Part shown: piece after piece, positions 1-8,547 of the stretch
Layout of the letters: every line of letters begins with the position of its first letter
Position numbering within the stretch: the stretch's first letter is position 1
NCBI GenBank assembly: GCA_021296435.1
Contig: JAGWAK010000024.1
Coordinates: 4,318 to 19,601, forward strand
Direction of reading: 5' to 3'
DNA: 15,284 nt
DNA from: Acidimicrobiia bacterium
GTDB taxonomy: Bacteria; Actinomycetota; Acidimicrobiia; Acidimicrobiales; CATQHL01
Program-made: the position numbers and the translations under genes
Notes under the pieces: generated by a model
The model's database searches: none
The model's input: the letters and a program-made list of their open reading frames with translations, nothing else
Told to the model about the DNA's origin: nothing

Positions 1-2787
1 GCGCCCCGGATCGACTACGAGCGCCTCGTCACCCTCGGCGGGGCGGGCACCGGCGACCGGTGGCTGATCCTCACCGGCTGCCGCAAGGGGGCGGTGCCGC
101 GGGCTCTGGCAGCGGGAGGCTTGCCGGCCGCCCGCCGGGCGCTGGAGAGGCTCACCTGTGACTTCGGTGCCGCCAACGTGGCCGTCGAGCTGTGGGATCA
201 CGGGCTGCCGGACGACTCGGTTCGCAACGACGCCCTGGCGGAACTGGCCGCCGGCAGGGGTCTGGCGCTCGTCGCCACCGGCAACGTGCACCACCACTCG
301 GTGGGGAGGCAGCGGCTCGCCACCGCGCTGGCAGCGGTGCGGGCCCGCCGCAGTCTCGACGAGATCGACGGCTGGCTGCCGCCGGCCGGTCGCCACCTGC
401 GCTCGGGCGCCGAGCAGGCGGCGCGCTTCGCCCGCTGGCCGGGGGTCGTGGAGAGGGCCGCCGACCTGGGGCGCGAGTGCGCCTTCGATCTGCAGCTGCT
501 GGCCCCCGACCTGCCGCCCTACCCCTGCCCCGACGGGCTCGACGAGGCGGGCTACCTGCGCCGCCTGGTCACAGACGGCGGCACCCGCCGCTACGGGCCT
601 CGCGGCGCCGAGCGGGTCACCGGCGCCTGGGCGCAACTCGACCGGGAACTTCACATCATCGAGACGCTGGGGTTCTGCGGTTACTTCCTGGTGGTGTGGG
701 ACATCGTGGAGTTCTGCGGTCGATCGGGGATCCTCTGCCAGGGGCGCGGCTCGGCCGCCAACTCGGCGGTGTGTTACGCCCTCGGCATCACCAACGTGGA
801 CGCCGTCTCGCTCGACCTGCTCTTCGAACGGTTCCTATCCCCGGCGCGCGACGGTCCCCCCGACATCGACGTGGACATCGAGAGCGGTCGCCGCGAGGAG
901 GTCATCCAGTACGTCTACGAGCGCTACGGGCGCCACCATTGCGCCCAGGTGGCCAACGTCATCACATATCGCTCCCGCTCGGCGGTGCGCGACGCGGCCC
1001 GGGCACTGGGCCACACCGACTCGCTGTCCAAGCTGGTCGAGCACCGGCAGGGCATCCAGCAGGAGGCGGCCGACCCGCACAGCCCCGTCCCGGCCGAGGT
1101 GCTGGAACTGGCCGCCGAGATCGAGGGGTTCCCGCGCCACCTGGGGATCCACTCCGGGGGCATGGTCATCTGCGACCGGCCCGTGATCGAGGTGTGCCCC
1201 GTGGAGTGGGCGCGCATGGAGGGTCGCAGCGTGCTGCAGTGGGACAAGGACGACTGCGCCGCGGTGGGGCTGGTGAAGTTCGACCTGCTGGGGCTCGGGA
1301 TGCTGTCGGCGCTGCGGTACGCCATCGACCTCGTCGCCACCTCCGACGGCACCGAGATCGACCTCGCCGCCCTGCCACAGGAACCCGAGGTCTACGACAT
1401 GCTCTGCGCGGCCGACACGGTGGGGGTGTTCCAGGTGGAGTCGCGCGCCCAGATGGCCACGCTGCCCCGGCTGAAGCCCCGCTGCTTCTACGACCTGGTC
1501 GTGGAGGTGGCCCTCATCCGGCCCGGCCCCATCCAGGGCGGCTCGGTCCACCCGTACATCCGGCGCCGCAACGGCACCGAGGAGGTCACATACCCCCATC
1601 CGCTGCTGGAGCGGGCGCTCGCCAAGACCCTCGGCGTGCCGCTCTTCCAGGAGCAGCTCATGCAGATCGCCATCGACGCGGCCAACTTCAGCGCGGCCGA
1701 GGCCGATCAGCTCCGCCAGGCGGTCGGCTCCAAGCGCAGCCACGAGCGCCTGGGGCAGCTCAAGGAGCGGTTCTTCGCGGGCATGCGGTCCAACGGCATC
1801 GACGAGGGGGTCGGCGAGCAGATCTGGCGGAAGCTGGACGCCTTCGCCAACTACGGCTTCCCCGAGAGCCACGCCGTGTCGTTCTCGTATCTCGTCTACG
1901 CCTCGTCATGGATCAAGTACCACTATCCGGCGGCGTTCTGCGCCGCCCTGCTGCGAGCCCAGCCGATGGGGTTCTGGTCACCCCACACCCTGGTGGGCGA
2001 CGCCCGCCGCCACGGGGTGGTGGTGCGCACCCCCGATCTCAACGCCTCGGCGGCGGCCGCCGGCCTGGAGCGGGCGGAGGACTCCACCGGCGGCTGGGCG
2101 GTGCGGCTCGGATTCGAGGACGTGCGGGGCGTCGGTGAGAAACTCGCCGCCGAGATCGACGCCGGCCGGCCCTACAGCTCGGTGGAGGATCTGCGCCGGC
2201 GGGTGCCGTCGCTGTCGCCGGCGGCGCTGGAGGCGCTCGCCACCTCCGGGGCCTTCGGCTGCTTCGACCTCGACCGGCGCGCCGCGCTGTGGACGGCGGG
2301 GGCACTGGGCCGGGCGGGCGCCGACCGGCTTCCTGGCGTCGTCGTCGGCGAGCGGGCGCCCCCGCTGCCGGCCATGTCGCCCGCCGAGGAGTCCCGGGCC
2401 GACCTCTGGGCCACCGGCGTGGCTCCCGACGGCCACCCCACCCGCTTCATCAGGGAGCAGCTGGCGGCACTCGGCGTGGTGACGGCGACCGATCTGGTCG
2501 GCTGCAGCGACGGGGAGAAGGTGCTGGTGGGGGGAGTGGTGACGCATCGCCAGCGTCCCGCCACCGCAGGCGGTGTCATCTTCCTGAGCCTCGAGGACGA
2601 GACCGGGCTGATGAACGTGGTGGTCTCGCCCGGTTGCTGGCAATACCACCGCAAGGTTGCGGCCACCGCGCCGGCCGTGCTGGTACGGGGCCGGCTGGAG
2701 CACTCCGAGGGGGTGCTGAACGTCGTCGCCGAGAGACTCGAAGCGCTGCCCACCGCCCCGGTACCCGCCTCCCGCGACTTCCGCTGA
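1..2787 (+). CDS. dnaE2: Error-prone DNA polymerase III alpha subunit DnaE2 (ImuC), 5'-truncated
   Basis: C-family DNA polymerase of the DnaE2/ImuC type, which carries out mutagenic lesion bypass after DNA damage, usually with ImuA/ImuB partners. The reading frame is open from base 1, and the residues before the GTG at 94 (LILTGCRKGAVPRAL) already match the PHP domain, so the true start lies upstream of the window and the GTG is internal. In order I see the end of the PHP domain (GNVHHHS near 280-300), the polymerase palm with PDIDVDIE at 859-882 (catalytic aspartates at 868 and 874), a third catalytic aspartate in VKFDLLGLG at 1282, the DnaE2-typical GFPESHAVSFSYLVYAS near 1857-1907, a helix-hairpin-helix region, and a C-terminal OB-fold (about 2515-2740). 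The C-terminus is complete and ends in TGA. No imuA/imuB is visible; they may lie upstream or elsewhere. Identification as DnaE2 rather than replicative DnaE1 rests on the motif wording and the short C-terminus. Confidence 0.95.
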   Translation, partial: APRIDYERLVTLGGAGTGDRWLILTGCRKGAVPRALAAGGLPAARRALERLTCDFGAANVAVELWDHGLPDDSVRNDALAELAAGRGLALVATGNVHHHSVGRQRLATALAAVRARRSLDEIDGWLPPAGRHLRSGAEQAARFARWPGVVERAADLGRECAFDLQLLAPDLPPYPCPDGLDEAGYLRRLVTDGGTRRYGPRGAERVTGAWAQLDRELHIIETLGFCGYFLVVWDIVEFCGRSGILCQGRGSAANSAVCYALGITNVDAVSLDLLFERFLSPARDGPPDIDVDIESGRREEVIQYVYERYGRHHCAQVANVITYRSRSAVRDAARALGHTDSLSKLVEHRQGIQQEAADPHSPVPAEVLELAAEIEGFPRHLGIHSGGMVICDRPVIEVCPVEWARMEGRSVLQWDKDDCAAVGLVKFDLLGLGMLSALRYAIDLVATSDGTEIDLAALPQEPEVYDMLCAADTVGVFQVESRAQMATLPRLKPRCFYDLVVEVALIRPGPIQGGSVHPYIRRRNGTEEVTYPHPLLERALAKTLGVPLFQEQLMQIAIDAANFSAAEADQLRQAVGSKRSHERLGQLKERFFAGMRSNGIDEGVGEQIWRKLDAFANYGFPESHAVSFSYLVYASSWIKYHYPAAFCAALLRAQPMGFWSPHTLVGDARRHGVVVRTPDLNASAAAAGLERAEDSTGGWAVRLGFEDVRGVGEKLAAEIDAGRPYSSVEDLRRRVPSLSPAALEALATSGAFGCFDLDRRAALWTAGALGRAGADRLPGVVVGERAPPLPAMSPAEESRADLWATGVAPDGHPTRFIREQLAALGVVTATDLVGCSDGEKVLVGGVVTHRQRPATAGGVIFLSLEDETGLMNVVVSPGCWQYHRKVAATAPAVLVRGRLEHSEGVLNVVAERLEALPTAPVPASRDFR

Positions 2788-2825
2788 GCCCCGCGGCGCA
2801 CCGCGCACCGGCGACCGGCGACAGG

Positions 2826-2831
2826 TAGCCT
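2826..2831 (+). promoter_or_regulatory. Putative -10 element of a leaderless dapA promoter
   Basis: TAGCCT fits the TANNNT -10 consensus and ends 7 nt before the dapA ATG at 2839, which would put the transcription start at the initiator A. There is no Shine-Dalgarno-like purine run immediately before this ATG. The same arrangement recurs before several other genes here. No clear -35 box is seen. Inference from spacing and motif only. Confidence 0.5.
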
Positions 2832-2838
2832 CGGCTCA

Positions 2839-3762
2839 ATGGCACACCACGGCCATCCCTCGCCGCGCTTCGGCCGCGTCGTCACCGCCATGGTGACGCC
2901 GTTCAGCGACGACGGCGCTCTGGACCTCGCCGGCGCCGCCGAGTTGGCTCGCTGGCTGGTGGCGTGTGGTAACGAGGGGCTGGTCGTGGCGGGCACCACC
3001 GGCGAGTCGCCCACCCTCAGCCACGACGAGCAGATCGACCTGATCGCGGCGGTCACAGACGCCACCGACGTGCCGATCCTGGCCGGGGCCGGCAGCAACG
3101 ACACAGCCGCCGCCGTCGAGTTGACCGAGCGGGCCACCGCGGTGGGCGCCGCCGGCATTCTGTCGGTCGCCCCTTACTACAACCGCCCCCCGCAGGCCGG
3201 CCTGTACGACCACTTCCGGACCATCGCCGAATCCACGCACCTGCCCATGATCATCTACGACATCCCCGTGCGAACCGGTCGCAAGGTCGACACGGCCACG
3301 CTGCTGTCGCTGGCGCACGACACCGAGAACATGGCCGGCATCAAGGACGCCGCCGGCGACCCCGCCGAGACCGGTCGCCTCATCGCCGCCGCCCCCGACG
3401 GCTTCGAGGTCTACAGCGGCGACGACGCCCTCACCCTGCCGCTGCTGGCGGTCGGAGCGGTCGGCGTGATCGGCGTGGCCACGCACTGGACCGCCGCCGA
3501 GCACCTTGAGATGTTCGAGGCCTGGGAGCGGGGTGATACCGCGACCGCCCGGGATATCAACGCCGCCATGGGCCCGTCGTTCGATTATGAGACGGGCGAT
3601 GCGGCACCGAACCCCATCCCCACCAAGGCGCTCCTGCGGGTGCTGGGCCGCCCGGCCGGACGGTGCCGTCCCCCGATGGACGCCGAACCGGCGGGGCTGG
3701 CCGACGACGCCAGGGCCACGCTGGCGACCACTCGCCTGGGTCGGGAACTCGGCTTTGGCTGA
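2839..3762 (+). CDS. dapA: 4-hydroxy-tetrahydrodipicolinate synthase DapA
   Basis: Cytoplasmic enzyme that condenses pyruvate with L-aspartate semialdehyde, the first committed step of diaminopimelate and lysine synthesis. The 307-residue length and TIM-barrel motifs fit the family: GTTGES at residues 52-57 (T53/T54 of the proton relay), APYYNRPPQ with Y114, YDIPVRTG with Y140 and the carboxylate-binding R145, the Schiff-base lysine K169 in AGIKDAAGD, and SGDDALTLPLLAVGAVG further on. The ATG at 2839 is chosen because the family N-terminus (FGRVVTAMVTPF) follows a short lead and because a TAGCCT hexamer sits 7 nt upstream. It lies 51 bp after dnaE2 and overlaps the likely TTG start of rnj, so translation of the two is probably linked. 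The dapA-rnj order is common in actinobacteria. All key residues are present. Confidence 0.95.
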   Translation: MAHHGHPSPRFGRVVTAMVTPFSDDGALDLAGAAELARWLVACGNEGLVVAGTTGESPTLSHDEQIDLIAAVTDATDVPILAGAGSNDTAAAVELTERATAVGAAGILSVAPYYNRPPQAGLYDHFRTIAESTHLPMIIYDIPVRTGRKVDTATLLSLAHDTENMAGIKDAAGDPAETGRLIAAAPDGFEVYSGDDALTLPLLAVGAVGVIGVATHWTAAEHLEMFEAWERGDTATARDINAAMGPSFDYETGDAAPNPIPTKALLRVLGRPAGRCRPPMDAEPAGLADDARATLATTRLGRELGFG

Positions 3763-5425
3763 GGCTGTACGGGTCACCTTTCTCGGCGGTCTCGGCGACA
3801 TCGGCCGCAACTGTGCGGCCATCGAGACCGGCGAAGCCCTGCTGCTGCTGGACTGCGGTCAGATGTTCGCCGGCGAGGACCGTCCCGGGGTGGACTCGAT
3901 CCTGCCCGATCTGTCCTACGTCTTCGAGCGGTCCGACAAGGTCGTCGGTTGCATCGCCACGCATGGTCACGAGGACCACGTCGGGGCGCTGAACCACCTG
4001 CTCGCCAAGGTTCCCTGCGACATCTACGGCACCCCGTTCACCCTGGGGCTGGCGCGGCGCCGCATAGTCGAGTCCGGCTACGGCGACCGGGCCCGGCTGA
4101 TCCCCATCGCCGACGGTGAGACGATCCAGGTCGGACCGTTCACCTGCGAGTTCGTGCCTGTGACGCACTCGGTACCAGGTGGAGTCATCACCGCCATCGG
4201 CACGCCGCAGGGTGTGCTGCTGCATTCCTGTGACTTCAAGCTGGACTTCTTTCCCGTCGACGGGCGCCGGACCGACCTGGCCCGCATCGGCGCCATGTCC
4301 CAGGACCCGGGTGTGCGCCTGCTCCTGGCCGACTCAACCAACGCCGAGCAGCCGGGGAGCTCGCGCTCCGAGAGTGACATCGGACCGGTGCTGTCGCGCG
4401 TCTTCGCGGCCAACGCCGGGAGGCGCATCGTGGCGGCGTGCTTCGCCAGCCACCTGCACCGGGTGCAGCAGATCATCAGCGCGGCGACCGCCGACGGCCG
4501 GCGCGTGGCCACCCTCGGGCTCTCGATGAAGAAGAACGTGGCCCTCGGCCGGGAGTTGGGCCTGCTGCGGGCGCCCGACGGCGCCGTCGTGGACATCGCC
4601 GACACCGCGGGCATGGCGCCCGGCGAGCTGTGCGTGATCTCCACCGGGTCGCAGGCCGAGGAGCGCTCCTCGCTGGCGACAGCGGCCGCGGGCGACAGCC
4701 GCTGGATCGAAATCGGTCCCGACGACACGGTGGTGCTCAGCTCCAACCCGATCCCCGGCAACGAGTTCCGGGTGAGCCGCATGATCAACGACCTGATCGA
4801 GCGTGGCGCCCGGGTGGTGCACTCCGGCGAGATCGAGATTCACACCTCCGGCCACGGCCGCCAGGACGAGCTGGCGGCACTGCATCAGGCGGCCTCGCCG
4901 GACTGGTTCGTGCCGGTGCACGGCGAATTGCGCCACCTGCGGGCGCACGCCGCTCTGGCGCGCCGTCTGGGAATGCCCGCCGAGCGCGTGCTCGTAGCAC
5001 GCGACGGCGACCAGGTGGTGCTGGACGACGGCGGCCTCCGTGTGGAGCCCGGCGTGTGCGCCGGTGAGCACGTCTTGGTGCACGGCCCGTTCACCGGATC
5101 CGACCGGGGCGTGCTGGGGGAGCGGCTCATCCTCGGCGCCCAAGGGGTGGTGGTCGCCACCGTGGTGGTGGACTTCGGGGCAGGCGAACTGGTCGGGGCG
5201 CCGCGGGTCACCAGCAGGGGCTGGCTCGACGAGTCCGACGCCGACTCCCTCGAGATCGAGATGGAGAAGGAGTTGGCCACAGCGGTGGCGGAGTTCCTGG
5301 GCGACGAGTCGGTCGCCACCGCCGCAGACGTCCGTCGCGTGGTGCGCCGCACGGCCGGCACCCTCGTGTCCAACCGCTCCCAGCGCCGCCCCATGATCGT
5401 CCCGGTGGTGGTGCCCTCGGACTGA
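3755..5425 (+). CDS. rnj: Ribonuclease J
   Basis: Metallo-beta-lactamase/beta-CASP ribonuclease with 5'-3' exonuclease and endonuclease activity in mRNA turnover and rRNA maturation. The frame is open from 3506, but upstream residues lie in dapA and do not resemble the family. Homology begins at VRVTFLGGLGDIGRN. The only start codon near that point is TTG at 3755, giving 556 residues, the usual RNase J size, with a GGGA about 9 nt upstream. Visible motifs (residues from TTG): HGHEDH at 70-75, H138 in VTHSVPGG, D160 in CDFKLD, the beta-CASP stretch LLLADSTNAEQPGSS, then HTSGHGRQDEL and VHGELRHLRAHA near the C-terminal metal-binding part. It overlaps the dapA stop by 8 nt, so it is probably translated by coupling. 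Function is secure; the start is less so. Confidence 0.93.
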   Translation: MAEAVRVTFLGGLGDIGRNCAAIETGEALLLLDCGQMFAGEDRPGVDSILPDLSYVFERSDKVVGCIATHGHEDHVGALNHLLAKVPCDIYGTPFTLGLARRRIVESGYGDRARLIPIADGETIQVGPFTCEFVPVTHSVPGGVITAIGTPQGVLLHSCDFKLDFFPVDGRRTDLARIGAMSQDPGVRLLLADSTNAEQPGSSRSESDIGPVLSRVFAANAGRRIVAACFASHLHRVQQIISAATADGRRVATLGLSMKKNVALGRELGLLRAPDGAVVDIADTAGMAPGELCVISTGSQAEERSSLATAAAGDSRWIEIGPDDTVVLSSNPIPGNEFRVSRMINDLIERGARVVHSGEIEIHTSGHGRQDELAALHQAASPDWFVPVHGELRHLRAHAALARRLGMPAERVLVARDGDQVVLDDGGLRVEPGVCAGEHVLVHGPFTGSDRGVLGERLILGAQGVVVATVVVDFGAGELVGAPRVTSRGWLDESDADSLEIEMEKELATAVAEFLGDESVATAADVRRVVRRTAGTLVSNRSQRRPMIVPVVVPSD

Positions 5426-5450
5426 CGCCGGCGGGATCCGGTGGCCGGCG
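5426..5450. terminator. Hairpin between convergent genes, possible bidirectional terminator
   Basis: Directly after the rnj stop, the arms CGCCGGC (5426-5432) and GCCGGCG (5444-5450) are exact reverse complements around an 11-nt loop. The hairpin fills most of the 28-bp gap to the 3' end of the convergent dehydrogenase gene at 5454. No T-tract follows on either strand, so intrinsic termination is uncertain; GC-rich actinobacteria often have such tail-less hairpins. Confidence 0.45.
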
Positions 5451-5453
5451 ACC

Positions 5454-6284
5454 CTAGAGGTCGAGCGACCCCCCGAGTGCCGAGGCGATCGTCCAGGGGC
5501 CGGTGGGGGTGAACTGGTCCTGGCCCAGGCGGGCGATGGAGGGCACGTGTTCGGCCAGCGCCAGCATCGGCACGATCCACCCCGTCCAGTCGGTGGGCTG
5601 GGACAGCATCCAGAGCGCCCCGTCGGCCGCGGTGGCGGTGTCGGCCCAGGTCGAATGGTCGGCGTCAGGCGCGTTCATGACGTACCCCTCCGAGGCCACT
5701 TGGACGTCGATGCGGTAGCAGTTGACGGCGATGCCGTCGGGTGCCAGCACCGCCGCGGAGGTGACGGTGAGGTGTTCGAGCGCCGCCTTGGACATGCCGT
5801 AGGTCAGCATGGTGGGGAAGTACCCGGTTGCGGTGACCGAGCCCACGTTGAGGATGCGCCCCCCGTCGGGTGCGGCCGCCAAGTGGGGTTGGGCCAGCCG
5901 GGTAGCCACGAGCGGTGCCCGCACGTTGATGCGCATCAGCACGTCGAACCGTTTCATCGGGATGTCCAGGTCGCCGCCGAAGCTGACTGCGGCGTTGTTG
6001 ACCAGCATGTCCAGCCGTCCGAAGCGTTCCACGGTGACGGTGATGAGGTGCTCGATGTCGCCGTCGCCGGTCAGGTCGCACGGCACCGCCAGCCCCACCC
6101 CACCGGCCTCGTTGATCGCCTGGGCGGTCTCGTCAACCGTGCCGGGCAGGCGGAGGGGGTTCGCGGCGCTGGCACGCGCCGCGCAGACCACGTTGGCTCC
6201 CCGCCGCCCCAACTCGACCGCGATCGCGGCGCCGATGCCGCGGCTGGCCCCGGTCACGATGGCGGTCTTGCCTGAGAAATTCAT
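5454..6284 (-). CDS. Short-chain dehydrogenase/reductase (SDR), classical type
   Basis: NAD(P)-dependent oxidoreductase with a Rossmann fold, 276 residues; the substrate cannot be told from sequence. Motifs: cofactor-binding TGASRGIG at residues 11-18, NNAA at 96-99, catalytic S149 (NVGSV), Y162 and K166 (YGMSK), and a catalytic asparagine region near RIN at 118-120. The usual PG motif after the active site is absent: the stretch reads IAVNCYRIDVQVASEG, so the substrate loop differs from typical fatty-acyl or sugar SDRs. The ATG at 6284 overlaps the stop of the upstream MFS gene as ATGA, indicating translational coupling. A TAGCGT hexamer 6 nt upstream could also give a leaderless transcript. 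It is last in the minus-strand gene run and ends 28 bp from convergent rnj. A link to the adjacent efflux pump's substrate is only a guess. Confidence 0.85.
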   Translation of the reverse strand: MNFSGKTAIVTGASRGIGAAIAVELGRRGANVVCAARASAANPLRLPGTVDETAQAINEAGGVGLAVPCDLTGDGDIEHLITVTVERFGRLDMLVNNAAVSFGGDLDIPMKRFDVLMRINVRAPLVATRLAQPHLAAAPDGGRILNVGSVTATGYFPTMLTYGMSKAALEHLTVTSAAVLAPDGIAVNCYRIDVQVASEGYVMNAPDADHSTWADTATAADGALWMLSQPTDWTGWIVPMLALAEHVPSIARLGQDQFTPTGPWTIASALGGSLDL

Positions 6285-7507
6285 GCGCGCACGCTAACCG
6301 GCCCGGTGCTCCGACGTGGCCTGCCGGCTGCCCAGAGGATGCACGCACCGGCGAGCAATCCGTAGCAGAGATACCCCAACGACAGCGGCGTCACCGAGCC
6401 GGAAATGAGATTGTTGGTGATCGACGACAGCAGGGAGGCGACGACAAGGGAGACAGCGCCGATGACCGCCGAGGCCGTCCCGGCGATCTCGCCCATCGGG
6501 GTCATGGCCAGCGAGTTGCAGATGGGTGCGATCACGACGTGGAGGGCGTTCAGCCCGGTCAGCACGGCGTACCAGAGCCAGAACGACGGGGCGCCCCCTC
6601 CGGTGAGGGAGATCGCCACCAGCGCCGACCCCCCGATCGCATGGGCGAGGATCGCGGTCCGCAACACCTTCTCCGAGCCCACAGCAGCGATGGTGCGGGC
6701 GCTGCCCAGGGCGGCCATCGCCATGACCGCCGCGCTGGCGCCGAACAGCAGGGCGAACTGCCCGCTGCGGTCGTACACATCGTCGAGGAGCAACTCGAAG
6801 CTGGCGAGGAAGGCCGTGAAGGCGCTCAACTCGAAGGTGAGGGCCAAGCCGTAACCCAGCGTGACGCGGGTGCCGACGATGGTCCCGAAGGCCTTCGAGA
6901 GGCGCTTGAGGTCGAGGGGCAGCTGGTGGGCGGGGTCGAGGGTCTCGTCGAGGCGGACCAGCCAGACGGCCAGTCCCACCGCGGTCACGACGGAGAAGCC
7001 GAAGACCCACCGCCACGTCCCGCTCAGCAGCAGCAGCTCCCCGATCGCCGGTCCGAGGATCGGGGCGATCAGGAACACCGCGATGATCAGCGACATCACC
7101 CGTGCCATGCGGTCGCCCACATACCGGTCACGGGTGATCGTCAGTGCCATGACCCGCGGGGAGGCGGCGCCGAAACCCCAGACGACGCGGCTCGCCAGCA
7201 GGAACCCCAGCGAGGGCGCCAGCGCGGAACCGGCCGCTCCTGCGACGTACAGCGCCAGGCCGGCATACAGCGTCGGCTTGCGACCGAACCGGTCGGCGAG
7301 AGGCCCGAAGACGAGCTGGGCGCATCCCAAACCCAGCAGGTAGAGGCTCACTGTCCAGGAGAGGGTTGTGGAGTCGCCCGGCAGTCCGAACGTATCCCGG
7401 ATCTCGCCGAGCGCGGGCAGCATCACGTCGACGCCCAGGGCGGTACTGGCGGTGAGGGCTGCCATGAGCGCGATGAACTCACGCTCGCCCATGCGTTGGA
7501 CTCTCAT
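6281..7507 (-). CDS. MFS drug efflux transporter, Bcr/CflA type
   Basis: Proton-driven multidrug efflux protein of the DHA1 family, inner membrane, about 408 residues and about 12 hydrophobic segments as expected. From ATG 7507 the protein begins MRVQRMGEREFIALM. It has the acidic TM1 motif (GVDVMLPALGEI, residues 25-36), the loop motif GPLADRFGRKP at 68-78, and a Pro/Gly-rich fifth-helix stretch (LIAPILGPAIGELLL) typical of drug/H+ antiporters. The open frame extends upstream into the preceding ATPase gene, but those residues are arginine/proline-rich out-of-frame sequence and are rejected. ATG 7492, 8 nt after GAGAG, is an equally possible start. It begins 8 nt after the OppF-type gene and ends in an ATGA overlap with the dehydrogenase gene, so it is operonic. 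No regulator gene adjoins it. The substrate is unknown. Confidence 0.85.
   Translation of the reverse strand: MRVQRMGEREFIALMAALTASTALGVDVMLPALGEIRDTFGLPGDSTTLSWTVSLYLLGLGCAQLVFGPLADRFGRKPTLYAGLALYVAGAAGSALAPSLGFLLASRVVWGFGAASPRVMALTITRDRYVGDRMARVMSLIIAVFLIAPILGPAIGELLLLSGTWRWVFGFSVVTAVGLAVWLVRLDETLDPAHQLPLDLKRLSKAFGTIVGTRVTLGYGLALTFELSAFTAFLASFELLLDDVYDRSGQFALLFGASAAVMAMAALGSARTIAAVGSEKVLRTAILAHAIGGSALVAISLTGGGAPSFWLWYAVLTGLNALHVVIAPICNSLAMTPMGEIAGTASAVIGAVSLVVASLLSSITNNLISGSVTPLSLGYLCYGLLAGACILWAAGRPRRSTGPVSVRA
6291..6296 (-). promoter_or_regulatory. Possible internal -10 element before the dehydrogenase gene
   Basis: On the minus strand TAGCGT ends 6 nt before the ATG at 6284, as in the leaderless pattern seen elsewhere in this window. 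It lies in the last codons of the MFS gene, which overlaps this start by ATGA, so coupled translation explains the arrangement equally well. It may be a secondary internal promoter or chance. Confidence 0.25.
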
Positions 7508-7515
7508 TGGGCCGG

Positions 7516-8547
7516 TTACTGCACCAAGTCGCCTGTGAGGGGGAAGTGGCAGGCCACGAACTGCCCGTCGGGGGCCGGGCGCAACTCGGGCACCTGCTCG
7601 GCGCACAGTTCGGTGGCCCGCGGGCAGCGTGTCCGGAAGCGGCATCCGGAGGGCACGTCGAAGGGCGAGGGTGGATCACCGGCCAGGATGTCCTCCTCGG
7701 CCTCGCCTCCCGGATCGAGCTGGGGGATCGAGGCCAGCAGGGCGTCGGTGTAGGGGTGGGCCGGGCGGTCGAAGATCGCCTCGGTGGGGCCGATCTCGCA
7801 GATCCGACCCAGGTACATCACGCAGACGCGGTCGCTGATGCTCTTCACCACCGCCAGGTCGTGGGCGATGAACAGCATCGTCAGGCCGTACAGCTCCTTC
7901 AGATCCTCCAGGAGGTTCAGGATCTGAGCCTGGATCGACACGTCGAGCGCCGAGACCGGCTCGTCACAGATCAGCACGCGCGGGTCCAGGACGAGTGCCC
8001 GGGCGATGCAGATCCGCTGGCACTGGCCGCCGGAAAACTCGTGCGGGCGGCGGCTGGCGACCTCGTCCAGATCCATGCCGACGCTGCCCAGGACGGCCCG
8101 CACCCGGTCGCTGGCCGCAGCTTCCCCGCCGTCGCCCTCGGTGACGCGGTGCGGATGGTCCGGCCAGATGTCCAGACCCTCTCGTACGATGTCGCCGACG
8201 GCCCGGCGGGGGTTCAGCGAGGCGATCGGATCCTGGAAGATCATCTGCAGGCCCGTGCGGACCCGCCGCAGTTCCTCGCCCCGCAGCGTTGTGAGGTCCA
8301 CTCCGTCGAAGACGACCTCTCCGCCGGTGGGGTGGGGGAGTTGCAGCACGGCGCGGGCGGTCGTGGATTTCCCGCAGCCGGACTCCCCGACGAGCCCCAA
8401 GGTCTCGCCGGCAGCGACATCGAAGCTGACCCCGCTCACCGCGCTCACCTTCCGCCCCCGGCCGACCGGGTATTCCACGTGCAGATCGGTGACCTGCAGC
8501 AGCACCTCGTCGGCCGCTCGCAGGTGGGCCGAGCCGACGCCGGCCAT
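7516..8547 (-). CDS. Oligopeptide/dipeptide-type ABC transporter ATP-binding protein (OppF/DppF-like)
   Basis: ATPase subunit of a peptide/nickel-type ABC importer, 343 residues, acting at the inner cytoplasmic face. Walker A GESGCGKS (54-61), Q-loop Q105 in QMIFQDP, signature FSGGQ (171-175) followed by an unusual but known CQR, Walker B VLICDE (191-196), D-loop SALD and switch H229 (IAHD). The C-terminal oligopeptide-transporter domain (about 255-340) has cysteines C302, C308, C315 and C333, spaced like the cluster-binding set in Opp/Dpp ATPases. The hallmark NPRRAVGDIV after the Q-loop and LDVSIQAQILNLL mark the F-type partner. The start ATG overlaps the OppD-type stop by one base (TGATG), a strong sign of co-translation. 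No permease or substrate-binding gene is in the window, so the transported substrate is unknown. Confidence 0.92.
   Translation of the reverse strand: MAGVGSAHLRAADEVLLQVTDLHVEYPVGRGRKVSAVSGVSFDVAAGETLGLVGESGCGKSTTARAVLQLPHPTGGEVVFDGVDLTTLRGEELRRVRTGLQMIFQDPIASLNPRRAVGDIVREGLDIWPDHPHRVTEGDGGEAAASDRVRAVLGSVGMDLDEVASRRPHEFSGGQCQRICIARALVLDPRVLICDEPVSALDVSIQAQILNLLEDLKELYGLTMLFIAHDLAVVKSISDRVCVMYLGRICEIGPTEAIFDRPAHPYTDALLASIPQLDPGGEAEEDILAGDPPSPFDVPSGCRFRTRCPRATELCAEQVPELRPAPDGQFVACHFPLTGDLVQ

Noticed and set aside
94..96. GTG as the start of dnaE2
   Set aside because: The frame is open to base 1 and the upstream residues match the PHP domain, so the gene is simply cut by the window edge.
835..1872. 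345-codon antisense open frame within dnaE2
   Set aside because: Antisense to a clear polymerase domain, His/Leu/Gly/Val-rich shadow with no recognisable fold.
2172..3158. 328-codon antisense frame across dnaE2 and dapA
   Set aside because: Ser/Arg/Ala-rich shadow crossing two real genes; no motif.
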